This document shows positions 26,100-36,529 of a DNA stretch of 64,000 nt, one piece after another. The notes beneath the pieces were generated by a model. It did not search any database. It had not been told where the DNA came from and was given only the letters and a program-made list of their open reading frames with translations. The DNA comes from Legionella moravica DSM 19234. GTDB taxonomy: Bacteria > Pseudomonadota > Gammaproteobacteria > Legionellales > Legionellaceae. Each line of letters begins with the position of its first letter. Positions within the stretch are counted from its first letter, which is position 1. The stretch lies in contig NZ_KE384002.1 in NCBI RefSeq assembly GCF_000423305.1, positions 70,915 through 134,914 on the forward strand, written 5' to 3'. The position numbers and the translations under genes were made by a program.

Positions 26100-28361
26100 C
26101 TATTCATAAATAAATTGTGATTTTATTTTTGTTTGTGAATTAGGGCCAATATAGAGTTCAAACGCTCCAGGTTCAGATGCATAATTCAGACGTGCATTAT
26201 AAAAACGAAGCATCGGTTCAGTGATAGTGAAGATAACGCGTTTGGACTCTCCTTTTTTCAAAAATATTTTTTTAAAGCCCTTGAGTACTCGTTCCGGTTG
26301 TGTTGATGATGCTATTTTGTCATGGAGGTATAGTTGTACGATTTCGTGACCATCATACGCTCCGTTATTTGTAACAATAATTGACGCAGTAATTGGCGTA
26401 TTTTTGTGTAATGTCGATCTGTTTAATTGCAGATCATGATATTGAAACCTGGTGTAACTCAAGCCATAACCGAAGGGATATCTTGGTAGATTGGATTCAT
26501 CAATGTACTTGCTCTTATATTTTTCAGCGAATTGTTGGCTGTGCTGACGGTAAGGCCGTCCAGTAGGTTTGGCATTATAATAGATCGGGATTTGGCCAAC
26601 ATGACGGGGAAAGGTCATGGTTAATTTACCTGATGGATTGTAGCGTCCAAATAAAACATCAGAAACAGCTGTACCTGCTTGGCTGCCACCGTACCAGGCT
26701 TCTACAATAGCATCGACATGACGATGCGGCCATTCAATGGTTAAAGGTCGTCCATTCATTAATACCAGTACGATGGGTTTATTGAGCTTTTTGAGGGCTT
26801 TTAATAATTTTAACTGATTGGGTAATAGCCCAATTCGGGTACGACTGGCAGCTTCACCGCTCATTCCAAAAGGCTCCCCTAAAACAGCGACCAGAACATC
26901 ACTTTGATTGGCAACAGATAATGCTTCGTTTAATAATTTTTGAGGATCATCATTTTGTATGGTACCGCCATGTTGGTTCAAATAGGCTACCAACTCCTTA
27001 TTATCAGAAAAATTACAGCCTTTTGCATAAAGAATATCAGCTGCGTACTGATTTTTTTTCAAAGCTTGCCACAGGCTCGTCGCCTCTTCAGGTCGGCCAA
27101 TGGCTCGCCATTCTCCGAGCTGTTGATTTGCATCTTTTACGAATGGGCCGATAAAGGCTATTTTTTGTTTGGGATTAAGTGGGAGTACCTTGTTGGTATT
27201 TTTTAATAAAACAATACTTTCAAGAGCCGCCTCAAGAGCTAAAATTTGATGCTCCTTTTTATCATAGGCTAGTTGATCCATTTGATGATAGGGATGTTCA
27301 AACAAACCTAAATCCCATTTCACGCTGAGTACTCTTTTTACTGCTTCATTTATTTGTTCTATTGTAATTTGTTTGTCGTTCAATAAAGCAGGTAATTGAT
27401 TGACATACATCTCTCCAACCATGTCCATATCTGTGGTTGCATTCATGGCCAAACGAGTTACTTCTTTGGCATCACCTACACCATGATCCATCATTTCATT
27501 GATGGCAGTGTAATCGGTAACCAGCAGGCCATCAAATTGGTATGTATCACGTAATAGTTCTTTCATTAACCAGTAATTGCCCGTTGCCGGGATGCCATTG
27601 ATTTCATTAAAGGAGGTCATCACACTTCTGGCTTTAGCTTTAATGGCTGCGACGTATGGCGGCAAATAGTCGTTATGCATTCGCGCCTGGCTCATATCAA
27701 CAGTGTTGTAATCACGGCCTGCTTCAGCTCCTCCATAGAGGGCAAAATGTTTGACACAAGCCATAATTGATGAAGGTTGGGATAAATCAGTTCCTTGATA
27801 GCCTGTAACCATTGCTTGCCCTATTTTTGATGCCAGGAAGGGGTCTTCTCCAGCAGATTCCATCACTCTGCCCCAGCGCGGATCTCTCACAATATCGACC
27901 ATGGGACTAAAGGTCCAATGAAGCCCATCTTGTGCTGCTTCAATTGCTGATGCATGGGCTAGCTTCTGGATCAGATCCGGGTTCCAGCTTGAAGCTTGGG
28001 CTAGCGGAGTGGGGAAGATGGTGCGATAACCATGAATCACATCAAAACCAAATAACAGGGGTATTTTTAAGCGTGATTTTTTTATTGCTAGGTCCTGCAA
28101 CTCTTTGACAACTTTTGGGGAATAAGCATTCATCAGAGCACCGACTTGGCCCTTTTTGATTTTAGAATCGATTTCCTGATTGCTGACCGGTCCGGTTTCG
28201 GTTAATCCGACGGTTAGTAAATTCAATTGGCCAATTTTTTCAGCCGTAGTCATGCGTGCTAACAGCGTCTCAATGAATGCTTCTTTGGGCTCGTCTGGCT
28301 GGGCATGTGCTAATGAGACCATACCGCATAGCGCCAAACAACAGAGTTTATAGTGGGTCAT
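26100..28361 (-). CDS. Exported GH3 beta-glucosidase (BglX-like)
   Basis: 753 residues from the ATG at 28361, close to E. coli BglX (765). Signal peptide ends LAHA. The N-terminal TIM barrel holds LLFGFDVIHGYRTIFPTPLA, GRVMESAGEDPFLASKIG, CVKHFALYG and the nucleophile segment FDGLLVTDYTAINEM. The alpha/beta sandwich domain carries the acid/base region LGEPFGMSGEAASR, and a fibronectin-III-like domain closes the protein (GHEIVQLYLHDKI). It removes terminal beta-linked glucose from oligosaccharides in the periplasm. Its start lies next to the stop of the GH144-like gene upstream, so they form one operon. Confidence 0.93.
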   Translation of the reverse strand: MTHYKLCCLALCGMVSLAHAQPDEPKEAFIETLLARMTTAEKIGQLNLLTVGLTETGPVSNQEIDSKIKKGQVGALMNAYSPKVVKELQDLAIKKSRLKIPLLFGFDVIHGYRTIFPTPLAQASSWNPDLIQKLAHASAIEAAQDGLHWTFSPMVDIVRDPRWGRVMESAGEDPFLASKIGQAMVTGYQGTDLSQPSSIMACVKHFALYGGAEAGRDYNTVDMSQARMHNDYLPPYVAAIKAKARSVMTSFNEINGIPATGNYWLMKELLRDTYQFDGLLVTDYTAINEMMDHGVGDAKEVTRLAMNATTDMDMVGEMYVNQLPALLNDKQITIEQINEAVKRVLSVKWDLGLFEHPYHQMDQLAYDKKEHQILALEAALESIVLLKNTNKVLPLNPKQKIAFIGPFVKDANQQLGEWRAIGRPEEATSLWQALKKNQYAADILYAKGCNFSDNKELVAYLNQHGGTIQNDDPQKLLNEALSVANQSDVLVAVLGEPFGMSGEAASRTRIGLLPNQLKLLKALKKLNKPIVLVLMNGRPLTIEWPHRHVDAIVEAWYGGSQAGTAVSDVLFGRYNPSGKLTMTFPRHVGQIPIYYNAKPTGRPYRQHSQQFAEKYKSKYIDESNLPRYPFGYGLSYTRFQYHDLQLNRSTLHKNTPITASIIVTNNGAYDGHEIVQLYLHDKIASSTQPERVLKGFKKIFLKKGESKRVIFTITEPMLRFYNARLNYASEPGAFELYIGPNSQTKIKSQFIYE

Positions 28362-28362
28362 A

Positions 28363-29661
28363 TCAATTGATCCTGGGTGAATGAAACCCAATATTTTTTA
28401 GTCCTCGCTGCACATCAGGATGAGACATAAATAACCGCCAGAGCAATTGCGTCCGGTAGTTTTCAATCATTACAATTATTGGTCCCTGATCAATGGCCAA
28501 AGACCCTTCAGCTACCCAACCGGTTGTTGGATTGTAGGCATCTTTAAATCCCAGAGTACTCCATAAGTTGGGATGGTTGATGAAGCATTTTAGTGCCTTC
28601 ATGGATTCATTCGGCGTATAGGGAAACGATGAAAGTGCTGCTGTGGGTGTTAAAACGCCAACGTCCTGAGTCGGGGATTGAGCACCATAGCCATTATCGA
28701 TATCGGACGCAGTCAATCCCCAACAGCTGTCACTATATCCCTGATAACCTTTGGGATTATCCGCACAATAAGCATGATTGATTTTAGTGTGAGCGACAGC
28801 TTGATCATAATAGTTAATTGTTCCATCGGTTAATCCATTAGGATCAAGACCAAGGAAAGAATAATGTGACCAGAATAAGGGGCCGCCAAAAGGTACTCCT
28901 AGCGGCAATTTCACCCCATAATATTCATTTCCATTATAATAAGTTGGCGAATTTTTATAACAATTTTCATAAACTTCTTTGGAAATTGGATGGGTCGGTG
29001 AACTTGCGGCTAATACATAGGTAATCAAGGTTTCATCCCATCCCCGAATTTTATGGTTCATATGCCATTCATAATTTGGTGACCAATGCCAATAGAGAGT
29101 GTCATTTGTACCATTTGTATGCCAATTCCAGTTTGCATTCCGCCATAATCTATCAATGGTTTGCCGTAATTCCTGTTCTTTAGGAGTGTTACGGTCAAAA
29201 TATTGATGAACAGTTAATAAGCCTTGAAATAAAAATGCCGATTCAACCAGATCGCTTCCATCATCATACTGCCAAAGAGCAAATGTTTTACCGGTGTCTC
29301 CATTCATCCAATGGGGAAATAATCCATGAAACTTATCTGCCTGAGTATCCAGAAAGCGAACTGCTTTAAGCAGATGATCAACTCCTTGTTCTCTGCTAAT
29401 AAAATTCCGTTCAACAGCAACAATGGTTGCCATAAAGCCAAATCCTGAACCACCGGTGGTGATAGTGACCCCTGGATCATAATCAGGATAGGTTTGATTA
29501 CTCCGTTCTCGCGCCATACCGCTTGATGGGTGAGCAAAATCATAAAAATAATGATAAGTCTGTTTTTGCACTTGAGTCAGTAATTGATCTTCTGTTTTTG
29601 TGAAAGCGAAACTTGCTTGAGTGATGCAAAATAATAAAAATAAACTGATTATTGCGTTCAT
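28363..29661 (-). CDS. Exported glucoamylase-domain protein (GH144 / endo-beta-1,2-glucanase-like)
   Basis: 432 residues, signal peptide 1-19 (MNAIISLFLLFCITQASFA). The rest is the (alpha/alpha)6-barrel 'glycoamylase' domain (PF10091): TYHYFYDFAHPSSGMARERS, VTITTGGSGFGFMATIVAVE, FPHWMNGDTG, DDGSDLVESAFLFQGLL, KIRGWDETLITYVLAASSP, FFSHYSFLGLDP-like segments and QSPTQDVGVLTPTAALSSFP. This family includes GH144 endo-beta-1,2-glucanases and sophorohydrolases characterised in Bacteroidetes. Paired with the GH3 enzyme it suggests breakdown of a beta-glucan in the periplasm or outside; beta-1,2 linkage is inference. Confidence 0.82.
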   Translation of the reverse strand: MNAIISLFLLFCITQASFAFTKTEDQLLTQVQKQTYHYFYDFAHPSSGMARERSNQTYPDYDPGVTITTGGSGFGFMATIVAVERNFISREQGVDHLLKAVRFLDTQADKFHGLFPHWMNGDTGKTFALWQYDDGSDLVESAFLFQGLLTVHQYFDRNTPKEQELRQTIDRLWRNANWNWHTNGTNDTLYWHWSPNYEWHMNHKIRGWDETLITYVLAASSPTHPISKEVYENCYKNSPTYYNGNEYYGVKLPLGVPFGGPLFWSHYSFLGLDPNGLTDGTINYYDQAVAHTKINHAYCADNPKGYQGYSDSCWGLTASDIDNGYGAQSPTQDVGVLTPTAALSSFPYTPNESMKALKCFINHPNLWSTLGFKDAYNPTTGWVAEGSLAIDQGPIIVMIENYRTQLLWRLFMSHPDVQRGLKNIGFHSPRIN

Positions 29662-29981
29662 GTAAATTGATAATTCCCTTTAAGTTAGATGGATGCCACG
29701 TTATTCAGAACTTCATTGGTTGCTCAATTTCATTTTAAAATGAATTGACAATAGACCAAACCAGTTATTTTAAAACATATGTTCTGATGAGATGAACCTG
29801 GGTTATTACTTAAGTGATAGCAGTATTAACTGAACGTAGACTCCTATCTGGACTTACATTTGGATAACCCCATATTCGCTAGCATCTATTCTGGCTGTAA
29901 GCAGTGAAGCATCACATAAATAAATGATGTTTTCAACATGCTTATCAATTAGAGAGTGTTGACAAGTGGTCTCGAAATCTT
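29662..29981. other. Intergenic stretch upstream of the GH144-like gene
   Basis: No coding frame. It contains a perfect 16-bp palindrome, TTCATTTTAAAATGAA (29729-29744), extended imperfectly to CAAT...ATTG, about 70 bp upstream of the GH144 start. A lone GTGTTGACAAG half-repeat lies near 29956. The palindrome could be an operator for the GH144-GH3 operon. Confidence 0.4.
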
Positions 29982-30917
29982 CTAGCCCATTCGTTTTTTG
30001 GTATCCCCGAGAATGTACAACATGTCTATCGCAACAGTAGCCCCTACGAGTGCTGTGGTTTGAGCCACGTCATATGGTGGAGATACCTCGACAACATCGC
30101 CTCCAATCATGTTCAATCCAACCAGACCCCATAAAATTTCACGTTGCATTGCGGATGACAGCCCTCCTGGCATGGGTGTTCCTGTACCGGGTGTAAATGC
30201 CGGATCCATGCAATCTACATCAAGGCTGATATAGCATTTTTGGGTGCCTACTACTGTTCTTATCATGTCTACTACTTGTTTAACTCCCATCTCGAAACAT
30301 TGATTGGCGGTGATGACATGTAATTTTGGGGTTTCAGGTACACTGGTACGTATTCCTATCTGAATGGATTTTTCAGGATCGATTAATCCTTCTTTGACGG
30401 CATAGTAAAACATACTTCCATGAGTCAGGTGCGGCATGTGAACAGTATCTGTATGAGCATCAAAGTGAATAAGCGATAAAGGCCCGTGTTGGTGAGCGAG
30501 CGCTTTTATTGCTGGATAGGCAACCAGATGATCTCCACCTAATCCCAGAGTAAGAATACCGTGTGAGCTCAGCTCTTTAACCGTTGCTTCTGCGTTTTGC
30601 AGCATGTTTTCAGTTTGGCCCGGAAAAAAGCCAATGTCACCAAAATCGATAATTTTGAATTCATGATCAATGCGATAGGTATGCGGCCAACATGTACCCA
30701 ATATACTTAAGTAACATGAAAGATCGCGAATACTTCGCGGCCCGAAACGGGCTCCTGATCGATTAAATGTACTGAGATCAAAAGGAATACCATATACCGC
30801 AAGATCAACGCCTTTCAGGTTACGGGTATATTCTGCCCGTAAAAAGGTAGGTATGCCCTCGTAAGGAACTGACTTTGTAAGAACAGGTTTCTGTGGTTCT
30901 GCATCAAAATCTGACAT
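29982..30917 (-). CDS. speB: Agmatinase / ureohydrolase family protein
   Basis: 311 residues from the ATG at 30917 (MSDFDAEPQKPVL), chosen because GGAG lies 10 bases upstream; frames are open to 30968. Mn-binding motifs of the arginase fold: GLGGDHLVAYPAI, LIHFDAHTDT and ISLDVDCMDPAFTPGTGTP. The overall pattern (FNRSGARFGPRSIRD) fits agmatinase, which converts agmatine to putrescine and urea; guanidinobutyrase or another guanidino-acid hydrolase cannot be excluded. Monocistronic by position. Confidence 0.85.
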   Translation of the reverse strand: MSDFDAEPQKPVLTKSVPYEGIPTFLRAEYTRNLKGVDLAVYGIPFDLSTFNRSGARFGPRSIRDLSCYLSILGTCWPHTYRIDHEFKIIDFGDIGFFPGQTENMLQNAEATVKELSSHGILTLGLGGDHLVAYPAIKALAHQHGPLSLIHFDAHTDTVHMPHLTHGSMFYYAVKEGLIDPEKSIQIGIRTSVPETPKLHVITANQCFEMGVKQVVDMIRTVVGTQKCYISLDVDCMDPAFTPGTGTPMPGGLSSAMQREILWGLVGLNMIGGDVVEVSPPYDVAQTTALVGATVAIDMLYILGDTKKRMG

Positions 30918-31023
30918 GATGTGCATACTCCATGTAATGTAAATTAGTACGGATTCCAATGGCGACAACTAAAAAAGAATTATGTTCATTATAGTTTAAT
31001 TTTGTACATTTATAATTTAGGCT

Positions 31024-31093
31024 GTAACTTCCTACCAAGTCATCCCTTACCTTTGGCTGCAATCGGGTTCGGGATAACGTAGCAGGAAGTTAC
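31024..31093. repeat. 70-bp imperfect palindrome
   Basis: GTAACTTCCT (31024-31033) pairs with AGGAAGTTAC (31084-31093). Inside, CATCCC and GGGAT continue the symmetry. It lies in the agmatinase/icd divergent spacer and differs in sequence from the TGTTGACA family elsewhere in the window. Confidence 0.65.
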
Positions 31094-31178
31094 TTTAGGC
31101 TTTTTATGGCAAATTTAAACCTGATATCTATTTTTTAAAATCACTGAACACAGATTGAAAAATTATATAAATTCATAT

Positions 31179-31208
31179 TTGGGATTCGGTGTTATCACAT
31201 GCTATGAT
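31179..31208 (+). promoter_or_regulatory. Candidate icd promoter
   Basis: TTGGGA, 18-bp spacer, TATGAT, 29 bp before the icd start codon. Confidence 0.45.
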
Positions 31209-31237
31209 TTATCTCTCTAAAATTTACGGAGTGGTCA

Positions 31238-32494
31238 ATGACATACGATAAAATAAAAGTACCTGCACAAGGTGAAGCCATTACAGTGGCAGCTGATCTT
31301 TCTCTTCGTGTACCCAATAATCCCATAATTCCCTTTATAGAAGGTGATGGTATCGGGGTTGATGTGACACCTCCGATGATTCGTGTTGTTGATGCTGCTG
31401 TTGAGAAAGCATATGGCAATAAGAGAAAAATTGCCTGGATGGAAGTGTATGCTGGTGAGAAGGCCACTCAAGTTTATGGCAGTGATCAATGGTTACCGAA
31501 AGAAACTATAGACGCACTGAAAAAATATGTGGTCTCGATTAAAGGTCCTTTAACTACGCCTGTTGGTGGTGGTATACGCTCTTTGAACGTTGCTATTCGT
31601 CAGGATATGGATCTTTATACCTGTTTACGTCCTGTCCGTTATTTTAAAGGTGTTCCAAGCCCAGTCAGAGAGCCTTGGAAAACAGATATGGTCATCTTCC
31701 GTGAAAATGCTGAAGATATCTATGCTGGAATTGAATGGTCCGCTGATTCTCCAGAAGCTAAAAAAGTAATTCAGTTTTTGCAAACTGAAATGGGTGTTAA
31801 AAAGATTCGCTTCCCTGAACATTGCGGTATTGGTATCAAACCGGTATCTAAAGAAGGTACTACCCGTTTGGTGAAAGCTGCGATTCAGTATGCTATTGAT
31901 AATGATCGTCAGATTGTTACTTTGGTCCATAAAGGCAACATTATGAAGTTTACTGAAGGTGCATTTAAGGATTGGGGATATCAGGTGGCTCGTGATACAT
32001 TTGGCGCCAAGGAATATCAAGGTGGCCCCTGGATGGAGTTTAAAAACCCCAAGACGGGCAAGCAAATTATCATAAACGATGTCATTGCTGATGCATTTTT
32101 ACAACAAATCTTACTAAGACCTGAAGAGTACAGTGTCATCGCCACCCTGAACTTGAATGGTGATTACATTTCCGATGCTTTAGCTGCTCAGGTTGGCGGT
32201 ATAGGAATAGCACCCGGGGCTAATATGAGTGATGATGTTGCAGTGTTTGAAGCTACTCATGGCACCGCACCAAAATATGCCGGTCAGAATAAGGTGAACC
32301 CAGGTTCTATTATTCTTTCTGCTGAAATGATGTTACGACATATGGGTTGGACTGAAGCTGCTGATTTGATTATTAAAGGCATGGAAGGTGCAATTGAAGC
32401 GAAAACAGTGACTTATGATTTCGAACGCGGTATGTCCGGTGCTACATTAGTAAGTAGTTCGGGCTTTGCTGATGAAATGATAAAACACATGTAA
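31238..32494 (+). CDS. icd: NADP-dependent isocitrate dehydrogenase
   Basis: Oxidises isocitrate to 2-oxoglutarate in the TCA cycle. 418 residues (E. coli 416). The substrate loop [20 protein letters not shown] contains Ser115, equivalent to the regulatory Ser113 phosphorylated by AceK in E. coli. NADP-specific residues are kept: [12 protein letters not shown] and the late [10 protein letters not shown] (Tyr...Arg). [12 protein letters not shown] and [14 protein letters not shown] complete the active site. TTACGGAGTGGTC gives the ribosome-binding site. Confidence 0.97.
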   Translation: MTYDKIKVPAQGEAITVAADLSLRVPNNPIIPFIEGDGIGVDVTPPMIRVVDAAVEKAYGNKRKIAWMEVYAGEKATQVYGSDQWLPKETIDALKKYVVSIKGPLTTPVGGGIRSLNVAIRQDMDLYTCLRPVRYFKGVPSPVREPWKTDMVIFRENAEDIYAGIEWSADSPEAKKVIQFLQTEMGVKKIRFPEHCGIGIKPVSKEGTTRLVKAAIQYAIDNDRQIVTLVHKGNIMKFTEGAFKDWGYQVARDTFGAKEYQGGPWMEFKNPKTGKQIIINDVIADAFLQQILLRPEEYSVIATLNLNGDYISDALAAQVGGIGIAPGANMSDDVAVFEATHGTAPKYAGQNKVNPGSIILSAEMMLRHMGWTEAADLIIKGMEGAIEAKTVTYDFERGMSGATLVSSSGFADEMIKHM

Positions 32495-32501
32495 GCAGGC
32501 T

Positions 32502-32577
32502 GTGTTGACAATTCATCAAGCGATTGTAAAGTTCCCGCGACGCGTTCGCGGGGTGTTTAAGTTCGGATTGTCAACAC
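32502..32577. repeat. Short palindromic element with GTGTTGACAAT ends
   Basis: GTGTTGACAATTC at the left and GGATTGTCAACAC at the right, with the inner hairpin CCCGCGACGCGTTCGCGGG. Same design as 16424-16504, placed directly after the icd stop. Confidence 0.8.
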
Positions 32578-32955
32578 TTGCTGGTATTAAGTATTCAACG
32601 ATGCGTGAATCTATGGATGGCTTTAAACTATGAAACGTTACGAGTTGACGTTATGGTTTAATCCATTATACCAATCAAGTACTTTGTTGATTGGGGGGGG
32701 TAAATCTTGGCTCCATACAGTTCAGAGTGCTTTTTTTGTAAAAGAAGCATCAACTTATAAGATAACCAATATTCAGTGATATTTTTTATTAGGGTATTGG
32801 TGTTAAATTGATACGATAAATTTACAATTGAGTGAGTTCTTACTAGCCAATATGCTGTTGATTATTTCAAAGGCTAAATATTTAATTAAAATTAGCTAAA
32901 TTTACTGGCCAAATGTGTGTAGGGAGTCTATAAAAATAGTATGAGGTTGTAAGTT
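32578..32955. other. Gene-free leader region of clpS
   Basis: AT-rich. A 49-codon open frame at 32630-32779 (starting MKRYELTLWF) runs through a G8 tract at 32693-32700 but has no ribosome-binding site and no recognisable features. Otherwise I see nothing here. Confidence 0.4.
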
Positions 32956-33279
32956 ATGAGCGGGCAAAATTTAGAGGAATATGTTAGGCACGAGATAGCT
33001 GATACTGAATCAAGTACAGAAGTTAAGCTGCCTAGAAAGTATAAAGTTGTATTGCTCAATGATGACTATACACCAATGGATTTTGTGGTAGAAGTACTGA
33101 AATGCTTTTTTCATTTAAGTGAAGAAATTGCAATTCAGGTGATGTTACAGGTTCATATGCAAGGGAAGGGCGTATGTGGCGTGTTTACAAGAGATATAGC
33201 AGAAACAAAAGTCGCCCTAGTAAATGAATACGCCAGAATGAATCAACATCCATTGCTATCTAGCATGGAACCCGAATGA
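32956..33279 (+). CDS. clpS: ATP-dependent Clp protease adaptor ClpS
   Basis: 107 residues. It delivers N-end-rule substrates to ClpAP. Signature [20 protein letters not shown], which lines the N-degron pocket, and the C-terminal [19 protein letters not shown]. The disordered N-terminal extension is of normal length. It precedes clpA by 30 bp, as in most gamma-proteobacteria. Confidence 0.97.
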   Translation: MSGQNLEEYVRHEIADTESSTEVKLPRKYKVVLLNDDYTPMDFVVEVLKCFFHLSEEIAIQVMLQVHMQGKGVCGVFTRDIAETKVALVNEYARMNQHPLLSSMEPE

Positions 33280-33309
33280 CTGGTGGTGGGCTGGAAAGGA
33301 GCAACGACA

Positions 33310-35577
33310 ATGTTAAATAAAGAACTAGAATTCACCTTGAATCTAGCCTTCAAGGAAGCAAAAGAAAAGCGTCATGAATTTATGACTGTTGAACATTTGC
33401 TGTTGTCCTTGCTTGATAACCCAGCAGCAGGTAATGTGTTGCAGGCATGTGACGCAAACATCGAGGCTCTTCGCCGAGATTTAGTTGAATTTATTGATGA
33501 AACAACGCCAAGAATTCCTGAAGATGAACTCGACAGGGAAACTCAGCCAACTTTGGGTTTTCAGCGAGTATTACAACGCGCAGTGTTTCATGTGCAATCC
33601 GCTGGAAAAACAGAAGTAACCGGCGCCAATGTGCTGGCTGCTATATTTAGTGAACAAGAAAGTCAGGCAGTATATTTTCTTAGAAGAGAAAATATTACCA
33701 GACTTGATGTCATTAATTACATTTCACATGGTGTTTCAAAATATCAAAATAACGAGATGCAAGATAACATGAACTCTTCTATGGATGAGGACATGATGTC
33801 ACCCGAGGGTAATGAATCTCCTCTGGACAGTTACTGTACGAATCTTAATCGACGTGCCAAACAAGGTAAAATTGATCCGTTAATTGGCCGGCATGAAGAA
33901 ATTCAGCGTACTATCCAGGTTCTGTGCAGACGCCGCAAAAATAACCCATTGCTCGTCGGTGAAGCTGGAGTAGGTAAAACCGCTATTGCAGAAGGATTAG
34001 CCCGTCGCATCGTGGACGGAGAGATACCTGATGCTATTCGTGGTTGCGTTGTTTATTCACTCGATTTGGGGGCTTTATTAGCTGGAACCAAATATCGTGG
34101 TGATTTTGAGAAGCGTTTGAAAGCGGTTCTTAAACAATTGGGGCAACAAGAGGGCGCTGTTTTATTTATAGATGAAATTCATACCATTATCGGCGCCGGT
34201 GCTGCCTCAGGTGGAGTTATGGATGCATCCAACTTGATAAAGCCGTTGTTGGCCAATGGTGAATTAAAATGTATTGGATCGACAACTTATCAGGAATACC
34301 GTGGCATTTTTGAAAAAGACAGAGCTTTGGCTAGACGTTTTCAAAAAATAGATATCTCCGAACCGACGGTTGATGAAACTTTTGAAATACTGAAAGGATT
34401 GAAGGGGCGTCTGGAAGAACATCACGGCGTTAAATTCACTATACCTTCATTAAAAGCAGCAGCCGAATTAGCAGCGAAATACATTAATGATCGATTTTTA
34501 CCTGATAAAGCAATTGACGTGGTGGATGAAGCTGGCGCTTACCAGAACCTGTTAACTGCTAACAAACGTAAAAAAATTATTAGCGTCACCGAAATTGAAA
34601 GTGTTGTTGCTAAAATTGCCCGTATACCCATCAAGAAAGTCTCTGCTCGAGATAAAGATACATTACGTAATTTAGAGCGTGACCTGAAATTACTGGTTTA
34701 TGGACAAGATCAGGCGATTACCGCGCTTGCATCAGCGATTAAATTAGGTCGGTCAGGACTCCGTGAACCACAAAAACCTGTTGGATGCTTCCTGTTTGCA
34801 GGACCTACGGGAGTTGGTAAAACAGAGGTCACACGACAATTGGCTAATGTTCTGGGAATTGAGTTGCTGCGATTTGATATGTCTGAGTACATGGAAAAGC
34901 ATACAGTGTCACGTTTAATCGGTGCTCCTCCTGGATATGTTGGTTATGATCAAGGCGGGCTTTTGACTGAAGCTGTGACTAAAAACCCCCATGCTGTTTT
35001 ATTACTGGATGAAATTGAAAAAGCCCATCCCGATGTCTTTAATTTGCTATTACAGATTATGGACCACGGTACTTTGACGGATACAAACGGCAGACAGGCT
35101 GATTTCAGACACATCATTTTAGTGATGACCAGTAATGCTGGTGCCAGTGAGATTGTGCGTAACTCAATAGGATTCTCCAGACAGGATAATGCTAACGATG
35201 GATTGGAAGTAATTAAGAAACAATTTAGTCCTGAATTTAGAAACAGACTGGATGCGATTATCAATTTTGCCCCATTAGATTCACTAACTATTGGTTTGGT
35301 TGTTGATAAATTTATCATGGAGCTTGATGAGCAACTCAGTCACAAAGGTGTTACGTTTACTGTTGATAAATCAGCTCGTGAATGGTTAATTGAGCATGGT
35401 TACGATAAAGCGATGGGTGCTCGTCCCATGGCGCGTTTGATACAGGAAAATGTGAAAAAACCATTAGCAGATGAACTTTTATTCGGTAAATTGATGCATG
35501 GTGGTCATGTTACGCTTAGAGTAAAAGATGGTAAGTTGCATTTTGACAGTCAGGACCATCGTGAAGGTGTCTTTTAA
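33310..35577 (+). CDS. clpA: ATP-dependent Clp protease ATP-binding subunit ClpA
   Basis: 755 residues from the ATG at 33310, which has AAAGGAG upstream; the open frame reaches 33283 without a site. The N-domain ([20 protein letters not shown]) binds ClpS. AAA module 1 has Walker A GEAGVGKT and B VLFIDEIH. Module 2 has [21 protein letters not shown] and the D2-small C-terminus [10 protein letters not shown]. It unfolds substrates for ClpP. Confidence 0.97.
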   Translation: MLNKELEFTLNLAFKEAKEKRHEFMTVEHLLLSLLDNPAAGNVLQACDANIEALRRDLVEFIDETTPRIPEDELDRETQPTLGFQRVLQRAVFHVQSAGKTEVTGANVLAAIFSEQESQAVYFLRRENITRLDVINYISHGVSKYQNNEMQDNMNSSMDEDMMSPEGNESPLDSYCTNLNRRAKQGKIDPLIGRHEEIQRTIQVLCRRRKNNPLLVGEAGVGKTAIAEGLARRIVDGEIPDAIRGCVVYSLDLGALLAGTKYRGDFEKRLKAVLKQLGQQEGAVLFIDEIHTIIGAGAASGGVMDASNLIKPLLANGELKCIGSTTYQEYRGIFEKDRALARRFQKIDISEPTVDETFEILKGLKGRLEEHHGVKFTIPSLKAAAELAAKYINDRFLPDKAIDVVDEAGAYQNLLTANKRKKIISVTEIESVVAKIARIPIKKVSARDKDTLRNLERDLKLLVYGQDQAITALASAIKLGRSGLREPQKPVGCFLFAGPTGVGKTEVTRQLANVLGIELLRFDMSEYMEKHTVSRLIGAPPGYVGYDQGGLLTEAVTKNPHAVLLLDEIEKAHPDVFNLLLQIMDHGTLTDTNGRQADFRHIILVMTSNAGASEIVRNSIGFSRQDNANDGLEVIKKQFSPEFRNRLDAIINFAPLDSLTIGLVVDKFIMELDEQLSHKGVTFTVDKSAREWLIEHGYDKAMGARPMARLIQENVKKPLADELLFGKLMHGGHVTLRVKDGKLHFDSQDHREGVF

Positions 35578-35628
35578 TATTCAGAAAAAGTGCTTTTTAA
35601 ATACCTCTGGAAGCTAATCATTTCTTAA

Positions 35629-35689
35629 ATCCTGCGGCTTGCCGCAGGATCTTATCGAAGCTCAAAAATCCTGTTTGCTTGCAAACAGG
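35629..35689 (+). repeat. Two tandem hairpins after clpA
   Basis: ATCCTGCGGC-TT-GCCGCAGGAT (35629-35650) and CCTGTTTGC-TT-GCAAACAGG (35670-35689). Both share the CCTG...GCTTGC...CAGG design. They may terminate or stabilise the clpSA transcript, or be a small repeat family. Confidence 0.55.
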
Positions 35690-35827
35690 CTACTACTTGC
35701 TACGTTATGGGACTTTCAGACATTGACATCAACACCAATTACGTTGCATGCAGAATTTTAGATGACCAAATCAATTGAACAGTACAAATTTCACCTCAGC
35801 CAGTGCTTGGGATTATTTGATAAACAT

Positions 35828-36529
35828 GGCTGTCCCATTAAAAATATGACGTCTTTCCGAGCGTAGCGAGGAATCTCCTGCAAATTGGCACAATCTGAAT
35901 TAATACATTAATTATCGTTACCTTTTAAACTTTTTTTTTACAAGGAATTTAATGTTGTCATCAGAAGATGTACCTGGATTTTTATATCATTTCGACACGC
36001 TCGAAGATCCAAGAGTTGATAGAAAGAAATTGTATCCTTTAACGGAACTATTATTTGTTGTTATCTGCGCTAACCTATGTGGAGCTCAGAGTTGGTGTGA
36101 TTTAAAAACCGTTATTATGCTTGAATCACGTGTTTCTTCCGGTGGACATACATCCATAGAACAGCGCTACTTTATCAGCAGCTTGGCTGCAAATGCGAAA
36201 CAAATTGCTCAGACTATTCGTAGTCACTGGGCTGTTGAGAACAGTCTACATTGGGTCTTGAACGTTACATTACGTGAAGATGATTCTCGCGTACGCAACG
36301 ATCATGCTCCTGAAAATAGGTCGATGGTTCGGCATATTATTTTGAACAGGTTACAAAATACCAAAAAGAAATTTAAGGATATGAGCATTAGGCGCCTGCA
36401 GAAAAAGGCTGGCTGGGGAGACTCAACTCTTGATATGATTTTAATGGCCGCATTTTAATGGGATCGTGCAACCTTACAGGAGATTCCTCGCTACGCTCGG
36501 AAAGACGTCATATTTTTAATGGGACAGCC
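35828..36529. mobile_element. ISAs1-type remnant bounded by a perfect 53-bp inverted repeat
   Basis: The 53 bases at 35828-35880 (GGCTGTCCCATTAAAAATAT onward) are the exact reverse complement of 36477-36529. An 11-bp direct repeat ATTTGATAAAC lies just outside both ends (35815-35825 and 36533-36543), 2-3 bp away, and may be a target duplication or chance similarity. Inside is an internally deleted transposase. The unit of about 700 bp is defective but could be mobilised in trans. Confidence 0.8.
35952..36458 (+). pseudogene. ISAs1-family transposase with internal deletion
   Basis: 168 residues. The N-terminal 52 or so (LYHFDTLEDPRVDRKKLYPL, then LTELLFVVICANLCGAQSW) match the start of ISAs1 / H-repeat transposases. 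From about residue 55 it jumps to the C-terminal part (TSIEQRYFISSL, IRSHWAVENSLHWVLNVTLR, EDDSRVRNDHAPENRSMVRH). Complete members are about 370-380 residues, so roughly 200 residues including most of the DDE catalytic core are missing, yet the frame is kept. Probably not active alone. Confidence 0.85.

Noticed and set aside
32630-32779. 49-codon frame running through a G8 tract
   Set aside because: No ribosome-binding site and no recognisable feature; kept only as a note in the clpS leader.
35952-36458. Functional transposase
   Set aside because: About 200 residues including most of the DDE core are missing compared with full ISAs1 transposases.
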